Source of the DNA: Acetobacter okinawensis
Lineage (GTDB): Bacteria > Pseudomonadota > Alphaproteobacteria > Acetobacterales > Acetobacteraceae
Assembly: GCF_002153655.1 (NCBI RefSeq)
Contig: NZ_JOPJ01000007.1
Span: 1-64,000 of the forward strand
DNA length: 64,000 nt
Direction: 5' to 3'
Both the position numbers and the translations under genes were made by a program. Shown here one piece after another: positions 36,850 to 45,101 of this stretch (positions within the stretch are counted from its first letter, which is position 1; each line of letters begins with the position of its first letter). The notes under the pieces are model-generated. The model worked only from the letters and a program-made list of their open reading frames with translations. It was not told the DNA's origin and made no database searches.

Positions 36850-37764
36850 TTAGTGCGCTGTTTTTGTGCTGGAGGGGAGGGTGAGAAAACCAGCTTTGGG
36901 GGAGAGGGTCTTCTTGGCTGGTGCCTGCGTGGCACCATCGTCCATTCCGGCGGGGAAGATGGCACTGGGTTCACTGTCTTGCGCAGTGGGTGCGGCGGTC
37001 GGTGCGTTGGTGCTGGACGCTTCCGTGCTGGCAGGGTCCACAGTGGTTGCGGCTGTTGTTCCTGCGCTGCTGGCAGCAGTGGTGCCGGAGGGGGCGCTCA
37101 GGCCGCTTGCATCCGATGTTGTGGCCGCGGCTGGCTGGGCATCGGGCGTGCCAGTCAGGGACTGGGTCTGGATGGCGTTGTTCATGGGGGTGCCACCAGC
37201 ATCCACCAGCCATTTGTTCAGGGAATGACGGACCTGATACTCGAACTCGACATTGATGGTCTGCATCATGTCTTTTGTAATTTCGTACAGATTGGCCGGG
37301 CTTTCCACATCCTGCGACGGGTCAGGGTGTAGGGTCTGGGTTGCCTGGGCTGATGCCGTGGCCACGCGTTTGCCCTCGGGGTTGAGCAGGTCCAGATGAA
37401 TGTCCATCTGTCCGTCCAGCGTGCCGCCGGGCTGGTGGAGGATAAACGCCCGGTCAATAACAAAATGGGCTGTGGTTGCTGCTGCGGTGTTCCCTACCGC
37501 GACCAGCCTGTCCGATGCCATCTGCCGCAGGGTGTGGTCTGGCGGGGAGGGGGATTTGTAGCCAATATCGCCCGGTTCGGGGTTGGTTACGGAATTGTCC
37601 ACAATATCCAGCGTTGCGACATTGAGGTGGATTTTGCCCAGATAGTCATAGTTCAGCGGGGCAAACTGGGTTGGCTGTGGCTGCCCCGCGCACCCTGCAA
37701 GGGCTACGGGCAGAACAAGGGCCGTGACCAGATGGGAGAGACGCATACGGGGGAACAGCATCAT
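36850..37764 (-). CDS. Lipoprotein of unknown function with Ser/Thr/Ala-rich tail
   Basis: A 304-aa lipoprotein. The lipobox LAGC places the lipidated Cys at residue 25. The first 190 residues are globular and include KIHLNVATLDIVDN and MDIHLDLLNPEGKRV. The remaining 100 residues are a low-complexity Ala/Ser/Thr/Pro stretch followed by a basic end. No family is recognised. ATG 37764 and 37761 are equally good starts, behind agaggtt. It is the last gene on the strand of hslO, 126 bases away. Confidence 0.75.
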   Translation of the reverse strand: MMLFPRMRLSHLVTALVLPVALAGCAGQPQPTQFAPLNYDYLGKIHLNVATLDIVDNSVTNPEPGDIGYKSPSPPDHTLRQMASDRLVAVGNTAAATTAHFVIDRAFILHQPGGTLDGQMDIHLDLLNPEGKRVATASAQATQTLHPDPSQDVESPANLYEITKDMMQTINVEFEYQVRHSLNKWLVDAGGTPMNNAIQTQSLTGTPDAQPAAATTSDASGLSAPSGTTAASSAGTTAATTVDPASTEASSTNAPTAAPTAQDSEPSAIFPAGMDDGATQAPAKKTLSPKAGFLTLPSSTKTAH

Positions 37765-37890
37765 GGCACAACCTCTTTGCAGCCGACTTGTAACGATCCA
37801 GCACAGCGCCCTGTGCAGGGGGTATTTTATGGCCCCGCCAATCTGCTCCGGAGCAGGTGGGGCGTCAACCATGTGGCAGGCAGGAGCGCC

Positions 37891-38859
37891 TCAGCCCATG
37901 GCCGAGGCAATATCCTTGCGCGGGAAATGAAAGTCCTTGTTACAGAACTCGCATGTCATGACGATTGTGTCATTGTTCACGCACATGTGGTCCAGATCAT
38001 CCTCGGGGAAGCGTTGGAGCACGTCCACCAGCCGTGCGCGTGAGCAGCGGCAGCCAAAGGCCAGTGCGCGGGACTGGCTGACATGGAGGTCTTCCTCGTG
38101 GAACAGGCGGTGCAGCAACTGGGGGGCTGGCAGGTTGTCATCGAGCAGTTCGGCTACGGTGAGCGTGGTGGCCAGAATGGTTGCGGTTTCCCATGTGCTG
38201 TCATCATGTGCTGCGCCGTCGGGGGTGCTCAGTTCTGTATCAGCCAGTCCGCCTGCCCCGGCAATGCGTTCAAGCACCAGCGCTCCGGAGCGCCAGCCCG
38301 CATCGGTCAGGGTACAGGCCAGCATAATCCAGCAGGCATGCTGCTCGCTGGTGGCAAAGTAATGTGTGGCCATGGCGGACAGGTCATCGCCTGCAATTTC
38401 CACAATGCCCTGATGGCGCTCCATGTCCGCCCCTTGATCAACGGTCAGGGCAAGGTAGCCATTCCCCAGCAGTTCGCGGTCGGTGGGGGCGGGGTTGCTG
38501 GCCAGCAGGCTGTCCAGTGCTGCATCGTCCTTGCGGGCATAAAAGCGCAGAGCACCATCATGCGTGCAGTCTGCCACCAGCATGGAAACGGGGCCGTCCC
38601 CCTTGATTTGCAGGGAGAAGGAGCCCTGAAATTTAAGGGCTGAGGCCAAAGCCGCAACAAGGGCGAGCGCCTTGCCTGCAAGGGCTGTGACCTGTGCCGG
38701 GTTGTCATGGCGGGTGAGCATGGCGTCCGCCAGTATGCCTGTGCGGATCAGCCGCCCGCGCACGGGACGCCCTGCCAGATAGAAGGGCGTTACACCGCCC
38801 GGAACCACCAGACCGGGCACATCGGGGCGGTCACGGTCGAGAAAAGCCGGTTTTTCCAT
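37891..38859 (-). CDS. hslO: Redox-regulated chaperone Hsp33
   Basis: Hsp33 is a cytoplasmic holdase switched on when oxidation releases its zinc. The 322-aa protein has the family core (FQGSFSLQIKGDGPVSMLVA) and the C-terminal redox switch with four Cys as CRC and CEFC (GCRCSRARL and MTCEFCNKDFHF). It lies downstream of argD-argF, an arrangement common in alphaproteobacteria. It starts at ATG 38859, 34 bases after the 105-aa gene. Confidence 0.94.
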   Translation of the reverse strand: MEKPAFLDRDRPDVPGLVVPGGVTPFYLAGRPVRGRLIRTGILADAMLTRHDNPAQVTALAGKALALVAALASALKFQGSFSLQIKGDGPVSMLVADCTHDGALRFYARKDDAALDSLLASNPAPTDRELLGNGYLALTVDQGADMERHQGIVEIAGDDLSAMATHYFATSEQHACWIMLACTLTDAGWRSGALVLERIAGAGGLADTELSTPDGAAHDDSTWETATILATTLTVAELLDDNLPAPQLLHRLFHEEDLHVSQSRALAFGCRCSRARLVDVLQRFPEDDLDHMCVNNDTIVMTCEFCNKDFHFPRKDIASAMG

Positions 38860-38893
38860 AAAAACGTTCTATCCTGCCAAAAACAAAATCAGG

Positions 38894-39211
38894 TCAGACC
38901 TGAGCGGAAATATCCAGCTCAAGCTTTTCAAGCTGCTGCTCAAGGGTGCGCGCTGCGGCGGGGGCAAGGCCCAGAGTGTCTGTCAGGGCGCGGAGCAGGC
39001 CCTTACGGCAGGCATCGTGCTCCATGTCCAGATCTTCCGCACGACCACACCCGGCCAGACAGTCCAGATAAGAGGCGCGCAGCGGTGCCAGCTTCTCGCG
39101 CTCAATGGGGAGTGTCGCCAGAATATCATCCAGTGCGGGTTCCACCCAGCCGGGAACCGACGGGGTTTCTTCCGTAGTGGTGGGGGTGGCGCCTTTTTGC
39201 ACGTTTGTCAT
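38894..39211 (-). CDS. 105-aa protein of unknown function in the argD-argF-hslO operon
   Basis: A small, probably cytoplasmic acidic protein lying 4 bases after the argF stop codon. It has a disordered start (about residues 1-22, Thr/Pro/Glu-rich) and a helical rest with three cysteines (SYLDCLAGCGRAED and EHDACRKGLL). The end looks like a coiled coil (AARTLEQQLEKLELDI). The ATG at 39211 has the ribosome-binding site aaggaa. No family is recognised. Confidence 0.65.
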   Translation of the reverse strand: MTNVQKGATPTTTEETPSVPGWVEPALDDILATLPIEREKLAPLRASYLDCLAGCGRAEDLDMEHDACRKGLLRALTDTLGLAPAAARTLEQQLEKLELDISAQV

Positions 39212-39215
39212 TGGC

Positions 39216-40214
39216 TTATTCCTTGCCAAAGGAGGTCCAGTTCGTCCCTCCCATTGTCCATGCCAGAATACCCTTTTGGGCGTGCAGGCGGTTTTCGGCT
39301 TCGTCAAACACAACGGAATGGGGGCCTTCAAACACATCCTGCGTGACTTCCTCCCCAATATGGGCAGGCAGGCAGTGCATGAACAGGGCATCGGGGGCGG
39401 CAAGGGCCATAAGCCCTGCATCCACACGGTAAGGCTCAAGCCGTGCCATGCGCGATGCAGCCTCCTCGTGTGAGTCGGACATGCTGACCCATGTGTCGGT
39501 AACAATGCAGTCTGCTTTTTCTACGGCTGCGCGGGGGTCTTCCATCCACTCCACATTGCCGCCTTCCTGCTTTGCCCAGTCGAGCACGTCCTGCGGGGGT
39601 TTCATTTTTGCAGGTGTTGCCGCCCGGAGGGTAAAGCCAAAGCGCACTGCCCCTTCAATGAGCGAGACCAGCACGTTGTTGCCGTCCCCCGTCCATGCAA
39701 AGGTGCGGCCACGCACGGGGCCGCGGTGCTCCTCAAAGGTCATGATATCGGCCAGAATCTGCACGGGGTGGGAGTGCGGGGTCAGGCCGTTGATAACCGG
39801 GCTTGTGCTCCAGCGTGCGAGTTCATGCAGGTTTGTGGTGTTGCCTGTGCGCAGCACAATAGCGTCCACAAAGCGTGAGAGCACACGTGCCGTATCGGCC
39901 AGAGTTTCCCCCCGTCCGATCTGCATGTCCTGCGGGCTGAGCACCACGGCATCGCCCCCAAGCTGGCGCATGCCCACTTCAAAGGAGACGCGTGTGCGCG
40001 TGGAGGGCTTGGACAGAATAAGCCCAAGCTGCCGCCCGGCCAGAGGCTGGCGTGGGTGTAGCGGAAAGCGGCGGTTCTGCTGCATCCGCTTCATGCTGCT
40101 GGCAACGTCCAGAATCTGCCGCAGGGTTGCCCCGTCCAGGTCCCGGAGGTCAAGAAAATGGCGAAGACCCGTCTGCACCGGTGTTATGGATGAGGTGGAA
40201 AGGGCAGCACTCAT
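39216..40214 (-). CDS. argF: Ornithine carbamoyltransferase
   Basis: Makes citrulline from ornithine and carbamoyl phosphate in arginine biosynthesis. The 332-aa protein has the carbamoyl-phosphate motif SKPSTRTRVSFEVGMRQLGG, the ornithine loop DTWVSMSDSHEEA and the Cys motif FMHCLPAHIGEEV. The start overlaps argD's stop by 4 bases, so it is coupled to argD. Confidence 0.96.
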   Translation of the reverse strand: MSAALSTSSITPVQTGLRHFLDLRDLDGATLRQILDVASSMKRMQQNRRFPLHPRQPLAGRQLGLILSKPSTRTRVSFEVGMRQLGGDAVVLSPQDMQIGRGETLADTARVLSRFVDAIVLRTGNTTNLHELARWSTSPVINGLTPHSHPVQILADIMTFEEHRGPVRGRTFAWTGDGNNVLVSLIEGAVRFGFTLRAATPAKMKPPQDVLDWAKQEGGNVEWMEDPRAAVEKADCIVTDTWVSMSDSHEEAASRMARLEPYRVDAGLMALAAPDALFMHCLPAHIGEEVTQDVFEGPHSVVFDEAENRLHAQKGILAWTMGGTNWTSFGKE

Positions 40215-41425
40215 GGGGTTGTCTCCAGCACGGGCTTGTTTTTGTTATCAGGTGTGCCGCGCAGGGCTGTTACCGCCTGCACCAGCATGGCCACGGCCTT
40301 GCGGCAGTCTTCCTCCGTTACGGTCAGGGGCGGGACAAGGCGCAACACGTTGTCCCCCGCTGTAACGCACAGGAGTCCGGCCTGCTGGGCTGCGGCCTGC
40401 ACATCCCCCACGGCAGGGACGCAGCGCAGGCCAATAAGCAGGCCAAGGCCACGGCGCTGCGCAAAAATATCCGGTGCATCGGCTACAAGGCTGTCAAGCA
40501 GTGTGTCCAGTAATGCGGCACGGGTGCATATCTGGTCCATAAAGCCCGGAGCCAGCAGCACGTCCAGCACGGCATTGGCGGCAGCACAGGCCAGCGGGTT
40601 CCCGCCAAAGGTGGTGCCATGCGTGCCTGCGGTCATGGCCTGGGCCACGGTCTCGGTCGCCAGAATGGCCCCGATGGGGAACCCCCCGCCCAGCCCTTTG
40701 GCCGTGCTCATGACATCGGGGGTAATACCTGCCCACTGGTGGGCAAACAGGCGACCGGTACGGCCAACACCACTCTGCACCTCGTCAAGGGCGAGCAGTA
40801 CGCCGGTCTGGTCGCACAGGGCGCGCAGGGCGCGCAGGTAGTCCACGCTGGCGCATTTAATGCCGCTTTCGCCCTGCACGGGTTCAAGCATAACGGCTGC
40901 GGTACGCGGGGTTATGGCGGCCTTTACGGCCTCAATGTCATTAAAAGGCACATGCACGAAGTCGCCTACCGGCGTGCCAAAGCCTTCCAGATATTTCGGG
41001 TTGCCCGTGGCGGAGAGCATGGCCAGCGTACGGCCATGGAACGCACCGTCCATGCAGATGATTTCGGTCCGTTCCGGGTGGCCTGCCAGCATTTGCGCGC
41101 GGCGGGCCATTTTGACCATGCCTTCGTTGGCTTCCGCGCCGGAATTGCAGAAGAACACGCTATCGGCAAAGCTGTTGGCCACGAGCCGCTCGGCCAGTTT
41201 TTCCGCCTGCGGAATGCGGAACAGGTTTGAGACATGCATGACCCGCCCGGCCTGCTGGCTTATGGTTTCCACCAGATGGGGGTGGGCATGGCCAACGGAG
41301 CAGGTGGCAATGCCTGCTGCAAAATCCAGGAATCGTCGCCCGTCCGATGCGTACAGCCAAGAGCCTTCGCCCCGCTCAAAGGCGAGGTCGGCACGCTTAT
41401 AGGTCGGCATCAGGGGAGGAATCAT
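40211..41425 (-). CDS. argD: Acetylornithine aminotransferase
   Basis: A PLP enzyme converting N-acetylglutamate semialdehyde to N-acetylornithine. The 404-aa protein has CNSGAEANEGMVKMAR, FHGRTLAMLSATG, LDEVQSGVGRTG and the PLP lysine in MSTAKGLGGGFPIG. First gene of the arg operon. The ATG at 41425 has a poor ribosome-binding site; an ATG at 41410 (MPTYKRADL) is an alternative. Confidence 0.95.
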   Translation of the reverse strand: MIPPLMPTYKRADLAFERGEGSWLYASDGRRFLDFAAGIATCSVGHAHPHLVETISQQAGRVMHVSNLFRIPQAEKLAERLVANSFADSVFFCNSGAEANEGMVKMARRAQMLAGHPERTEIICMDGAFHGRTLAMLSATGNPKYLEGFGTPVGDFVHVPFNDIEAVKAAITPRTAAVMLEPVQGESGIKCASVDYLRALRALCDQTGVLLALDEVQSGVGRTGRLFAHQWAGITPDVMSTAKGLGGGFPIGAILATETVAQAMTAGTHGTTFGGNPLACAAANAVLDVLLAPGFMDQICTRAALLDTLLDSLVADAPDIFAQRRGLGLLIGLRCVPAVGDVQAAAQQAGLLCVTAGDNVLRLVPPLTVTEEDCRKAVAMLVQAVTALRGTPDNKNKPVLETTP

Positions 41426-41490
41426 GGAATCTGGTCTTTACGTTGGTGGTTATCAAACCTGAATGAGGGAGTCTGGAGCAGCGCAAAACA

Positions 41491-41526
41491 AAAAACGCCC
41501 GCTACCGTAAAAGGGTGGAGCGGGCG
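41491..41526 (-). terminator. Intrinsic terminator inside the argD leader
   Basis: On the minus strand the stem CGCCCGCT/AGCGGGCG (41519-41526 and 41496-41503) is followed by TTTTTT. It lies 66 bases upstream of argD and downstream of the promoter at 41546-41575. No minus-strand gene lies behind it, so it most likely acts on the operon's own leader. Confidence 0.75.
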
Positions 41527-41545
41527 GCCCGTTGCGCATCTGGGT

Positions 41546-41575
41546 ATAATGCCGCGTTCATGTTGTGGGTGTCAA
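41546..41575 (-). promoter_or_regulatory. Candidate promoter of the argD operon
   Basis: On the minus strand a perfect -35 box TTGACA (41570-41575) is followed after 18 bases by CATTAT (41546-41551, 4 of 6). Transcription would start near 41539, only about 13 bases before the terminator stem. The plus strand at 41545-41550 reads TATAAT, but without a -35 box. Confidence 0.5.
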
Positions 41576-41657
41576 ACTTCTGCATTGAACAATTTGCATA
41601 CCTCATATGCGGTTCTGAACTTTAAAGTGTGGGGGCGTAGTGGTGTGGAGGGGCAAC

Positions 41658-42326
41658 ATGGGCATAGTATCCGTTCCCATGGACAAGACCGTGCCCCTTT
41701 CCTTTACCTGCCCGCCGCCGCAGCGTTCCACTCTGCGGGAGGCGGCTTTGGCGCATCTGGCCCGTTTTGGCACGACCCGGCAGGGGCTTGAGCAGGTTCT
41801 GCTGCGCCGGGTAGCCCGCTGGGCACAAAAGGCCCAGCGCGCAGGCGACTGTGCGGAGGCCGTGGCCGAACATGCGGCGGAACTGCGCCCTGTTGTTACA
41901 GGTATTGTGGATGACATGGTGCGCCTTGGCGCGGTGGATGACGCGGTATTCGCCCGCTCACGCGTACGCAGGCTTGTGCGCTCGGGGCGCTCGGGGCGTG
42001 CTGTGGATGCGCATCTGGCAGCAAAAGGTGTGGCCTCCACCGTGCGGGATGAGGCGCTGGAGACAGCGGTAGGCACGCTCGGCCCCGCAGAGCGGGAGGT
42101 CTGTGCGGCTCTGGTGCTGGCGCGCAAACGCAGGCTCGGCCCTTTTTGCCCTGCCGACATGATGGATATGGATCATGAGGGCGAGGCCACAGCCATGGCC
42201 GCGCGGCACCGGGCGCTGGGGGTTCTTGCGCGTGCAGGCTTTGCGCGTGACGTAGCCCAACGTGTGCTGGACATGCAGGCTGAGGAAGCGGAGGCGTGGA
42301 TGGATCGTTTGAGGGCCGAGTCGTGA
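41658..42326 (+). CDS. RecX-like regulatory protein
   Basis: A 222-aa, Ala/Arg-rich all-helical protein with three-helix repeats (VVTGIVDDMVRLGAVDDAVF, RRHRALG-like ARHRALGVLARAGF). This is the architecture of RecX, which blocks or modulates RecA filament growth. Sequence identity to E. coli RecX looks low, as usual for alphaproteobacterial members. The ATG at 41658 is preceded by ggagggg. The end overlaps the next gene by 4 bases. Confidence 0.75.
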   Translation: MGIVSVPMDKTVPLSFTCPPPQRSTLREAALAHLARFGTTRQGLEQVLLRRVARWAQKAQRAGDCAEAVAEHAAELRPVVTGIVDDMVRLGAVDDAVFARSRVRRLVRSGRSGRAVDAHLAAKGVASTVRDEALETAVGTLGPAEREVCAALVLARKRRLGPFCPADMMDMDHEGEATAMAARHRALGVLARAGFARDVAQRVLDMQAEEAEAWMDRLRAES

Positions 42327-42793
42327 AAGGCGGGCGCTTCTGCCTTGTCCTTCCGTTGCTGCTGTCGGCCTGCGCGGGTTCGGGTAGCGGGCATGGTAGC
42401 TGGCATGGGGCCGTGCAGTGCGCGCCCTACGCCCGTGCGCATTCGGCCATCAACCTGCGGGGGGATGCCGCAACATGGTGGTGGCAGGCGCGTGGGCAGT
42501 ATGCGCGTGCGGCCAGCCCAAGGGAGGGGGATGTGCTTGTCTTCCGCTCTTCACACCGTTTGCCTTCTGGGCATGTCTCTGTTGTCCGGGAAGTGCGTAG
42601 CAGCCGTCTGGTGCTGGTAGACCATGCCAACTGGGAGCCGGGGGAGGTTACGCGCCACGCCCCGGTGCAGGATGTCTCCCCCAGTAATGACTGGACGCGG
42701 GTGCGGGTGTGGTGGTCGCCCGTCCATGCGTTTGGCAAGACGGTTTATTCGACCTACGGGTTTATAGAGCCCTACGCGCCGGGAAATAGCTGA
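42323..42793 (+). CDS. CHAP-domain lipoprotein, putative cell-wall hydrolase
   Basis: A 156-aa lipoprotein with lipobox LLSAC (Cys17). The CHAP-like domain has the catalytic Cys in VQCAPYARAHS, the His in LPSGHVSVVREV and an Asn/Glu segment in DHANWEPGEV. CHAP enzymes usually cleave peptidoglycan amide bonds; activity here is inferred. The GTG at 42323 overlaps recX's stop (GTGA), a typical coupled start; a longer GTG start at 42296 would remove the normal lipoprotein signal shape. Confidence 0.8.
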   Translation: MKGGRFCLVLPLLLSACAGSGSGHGSWHGAVQCAPYARAHSAINLRGDAATWWWQARGQYARAASPREGDVLVFRSSHRLPSGHVSVVREVRSSRLVLVDHANWEPGEVTRHAPVQDVSPSNDWTRVRVWWSPVHAFGKTVYSTYGFIEPYAPGNS

Positions 42794-42922
42794 AAAGGCG
42801 GTTTGGGCGCGGCTGAAAAGGAAAGACTTGCATCCCGGCGTGTTCGCCCTCATGTAAAACAGCAAATTCAGGTCATGCAGACTGGCCGCATCACGCGCGC
42901 CGCAAGGTTAAGGAAGAGTGGA

Positions 42923-43174
42923 ATGGGCAGCTTGAGCATCTGGCACTGGCTTATTGTTCTGGTGGTCGTGCTGGTGTTGTTTGGTGGCGGCGGCAAGATC
43001 AGCACCATCATGGGGGATATGGCCAAAGGCATAAAATCCTTCAAAAAACATATGGCTGATGACGAGCCAATGGATGATGCCCCCCCGCGTGCGGGCTCTG
43101 CCCACATTGCTCCTCCTCCGGCCTCCACCGCCGAGCGGACCACCGCTCCGGCGGACAAGCCGGTCCAGCACTGA
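42923..43174 (+). CDS. tatA: Twin-arginine translocase subunit TatA
   Basis: An 83-aa membrane protein. A single helix ([20 protein letters not shown]) is followed by an amphipathic helix ([15 protein letters not shown]) and an acidic, Pro-rich tail. This is the TatA layout, and TatA multimers form the export channel for folded proteins. The ATG at 42923 follows aaggaag. TatB and TatC are not in the window, so this gene is apart from its usual partners. Confidence 0.92.
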   Translation: MGSLSIWHWLIVLVVVLVLFGGGGKISTIMGDMAKGIKSFKKHMADDEPMDDAPPRAGSAHIAPPPASTAERTTAPADKPVQH

Positions 43175-43201
43175 CCACCGCCGGGGAAGGCCATTACCAT
43201 C

Positions 43202-43825
43202 ATGACGGATAACGCCACCACGGATCTTGTCCGCGGCGCGCAGGATATTGTCCATGCCGGACAGCGGATGGACGCGCGCGGCTGGGTGCCCGCCACGGCT
43301 GGCAACATCAGTTGCCGGTTGCCAGACGGGCGCATCGCCATTACCCGCTCGGGCTGCCACAAGGGGTTCTTGACCGAGGCGGATGTTATTACCGTGGATC
43401 TGGCAGGCCAGCCCCACCAACCGCAAAACAAACCGAGTGCAGAAACTCTGCTGCACTGTCAGGTTTACCGTCTGCTGCCCAATGTGGGGGCCGTACTGCA
43501 TGGCCATTCCGTGGCGTCCACCGTTCTGTCCATGACCGAACCTTCGCCTGCACTCATGTTGCAGGATTACGAAGTCCAGAAGGTGTTTGAGGGCCAGACC
43601 ACGCATGACGCCAGCGTGCGTGTGCCGCTTTTTGCCAATGATCAGGATATTGCCCGTCTGGCGCGTGAGGTTGAGCCGCATTTTGCGGACATGCCCGCAG
43701 GCTACATTATTCGTGGCCATGGTGTGTACGTGTGGGGCAAGAACATGGCCGCAGCCCTTGCCCGGCTGGAAGGGCTGGAGTTCCTGCTGGCCTGTGTTCT
43801 GGAGAGAAGGAAGCTGGGCATATGA
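43202..43825 (+). CDS. mtnB: Methylthioribulose-1-phosphate dehydratase
   Basis: A class II aldolase-family zinc enzyme that dehydrates methylthioribulose-1-phosphate in methionine salvage. The 207-aa protein has KPSAETLLHCQVYR, the zinc histidines in VLHGHSVAST and the third in IRGHGVYVWG. The stop overlaps the mtnD start by 4 bases. MtnA and MtnP, needed earlier in the pathway, are not in this window. Confidence 0.93.
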   Translation: MTDNATTDLVRGAQDIVHAGQRMDARGWVPATAGNISCRLPDGRIAITRSGCHKGFLTEADVITVDLAGQPHQPQNKPSAETLLHCQVYRLLPNVGAVLHGHSVASTVLSMTEPSPALMLQDYEVQKVFEGQTTHDASVRVPLFANDQDIARLAREVEPHFADMPAGYIIRGHGVYVWGKNMAAALARLEGLEFLLACVLERRKLGI

Positions 43826-44367
43826 GCAGCCTGAGTGTGTTTGAGGACACCCGCCCCGGGACCCCCCTGTTACAGACGCATGATGCCGCCGAAATTGCGG
43901 AGGCGCTTGCCCCCTTTGGCATCCGCTTTGAGCGGTGGGACGATGTGCAGCCCCCACCCAAAGAGGCGGACGAGGCGACGGTTCTGGCAACCTACCGCCC
44001 ATGGCTGGACAAGCTGATGGGGGAGACCGGGGCAGGTTCGGCCGATGTGCTGCGCGTTAATGCCCAGACCCCCAACAAGGAGGCCCTGCGCAGCAAGTTC
44101 CTGTCCGAACATACGCATAGTGAGGACGAGGTGCGGTTTTTTGTGCATGGGGGTGGTCACTTCATCATGCACATCAATGACCGGGTGTATGATGTGGAAT
44201 GCACACAGGGTGACCTGATTTCCGTGCCCGAAGGGTATAAGCACTGGTTTGATGCAGGCCCCACGCCCGATATGGTGACGCTGCGCATATTCACCCACAA
44301 GGAAGGTTGGGTGGCGCAGTACACGGGGGCGGACATTGCCCGCCAGTTCCCCTCCTTTTCCAGCTAG
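43822..44367 (+). CDS. mtnD: Acireductone dioxygenase
   Basis: A cupin metalloenzyme of 181 aa that oxidises acireductone to the ketoacid precursor of methionine. Metal ligands are visible in SEHTHSEDEVRFFV (His, His, Glu) and GYKHWFDAG (His). The ATG at 43822 overlaps mtnB by 4 bases. mtnC follows 13 bases on. Confidence 0.94.
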   Translation: MSSLSVFEDTRPGTPLLQTHDAAEIAEALAPFGIRFERWDDVQPPPKEADEATVLATYRPWLDKLMGETGAGSADVLRVNAQTPNKEALRSKFLSEHTHSEDEVRFFVHGGGHFIMHINDRVYDVECTQGDLISVPEGYKHWFDAGPTPDMVTLRIFTHKEGWVAQYTGADIARQFPSFSS

Positions 44368-44380
44368 GCGAAGAACAACC

Positions 44381-45094
44381 ATGACGCAGAACCCGGGTTC
44401 ACCCACGCCACGCGTGGTGCTGCTGGATATTGAGGGCACAACGCTGCCAGTCGCCTTTGTGCACAAGGTGCTCTTCCCCTATGCGCGCGCGCATCTGCCT
44501 GCATTGCTGGTGCAGCAGCATGATAATCCGGTGGTTGTGCAGGCTCTGGCGGAAACGGCGCAACTGGCCCCCGGCGTGCCAGCAGCCGAACAGCTGGAGC
44601 GCTGGATGGACACGGACGCCAAGGTTGCGCCGCTCAAAAGCCTGCAGGGGCTGTGCTGGGAGCAGGGCTACCGTCAGGGTGAACTGGTGGCGGATTTATA
44701 TGCCGATGTGGTGCCCACCCTGCAGGCATGGAAAGCCGCCGGGCTTACTCTGGCTGTCTATTCCTCTGGCTCGGAAGCAGCGCAGAAGCTGATTTATGGT
44801 TATACCGAGCAGGGGGATGTCACGCCCCTGTTCAGCGCGTTTTTTGACCTGAAGGTCGGCGGAAAAAGAGAGAGCGCGAGCTACCGGGCTATTGTGCAGC
44901 AGGCAGGCTGGGTTGCAGCGGATGTGCTGTTCCTGTCCGATGTTGTTGCCGAGCTGGAGGCAGCGGAGCAGGCTGGCTTGCAGGTCTGCCAGATCGCCCG
45001 GCCGGAGGATGGTACGGTCTGTGGTGTCCGCCACCGGGTTGCGGCCTCTCTGCCGCAGGCTGCCCGCCTGTTTGGCCTGCCCGAAGGAGCGTAA
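44381..45094 (+). CDS. mtnC: Enolase-phosphatase E1
   Basis: A HAD-family enzyme that enolises and dephosphorylates 2,3-diketo-5-methylthiopentyl-1-phosphate. The 237-aa protein has the nucleophile motif LLDIEGTTLPVAFV near residue 14, LAVYSSGSEAAQKLI (motif II), KVGGKRESASYR (motif III) and VLFLSDVVAELEA (motif IV). It is the third gene of the mtnBDC run. Confidence 0.94.
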   Translation: MTQNPGSPTPRVVLLDIEGTTLPVAFVHKVLFPYARAHLPALLVQQHDNPVVVQALAETAQLAPGVPAAEQLERWMDTDAKVAPLKSLQGLCWEQGYRQGELVADLYADVVPTLQAWKAAGLTLAVYSSGSEAAQKLIYGYTEQGDVTPLFSAFFDLKVGGKRESASYRAIVQQAGWVAADVLFLSDVVAELEAAEQAGLQVCQIARPEDGTVCGVRHRVAASLPQAARLFGLPEGA

Positions 45095-45101
45095 TGGGGC
45101 A

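Noticed and set aside
41453-41539. 28-codon frame in the argD leader as a possible leader peptide
   Set aside because: It has no ribosome-binding site, would begin almost at the predicted transcription start, contains only two arginine codons and runs through the terminator.
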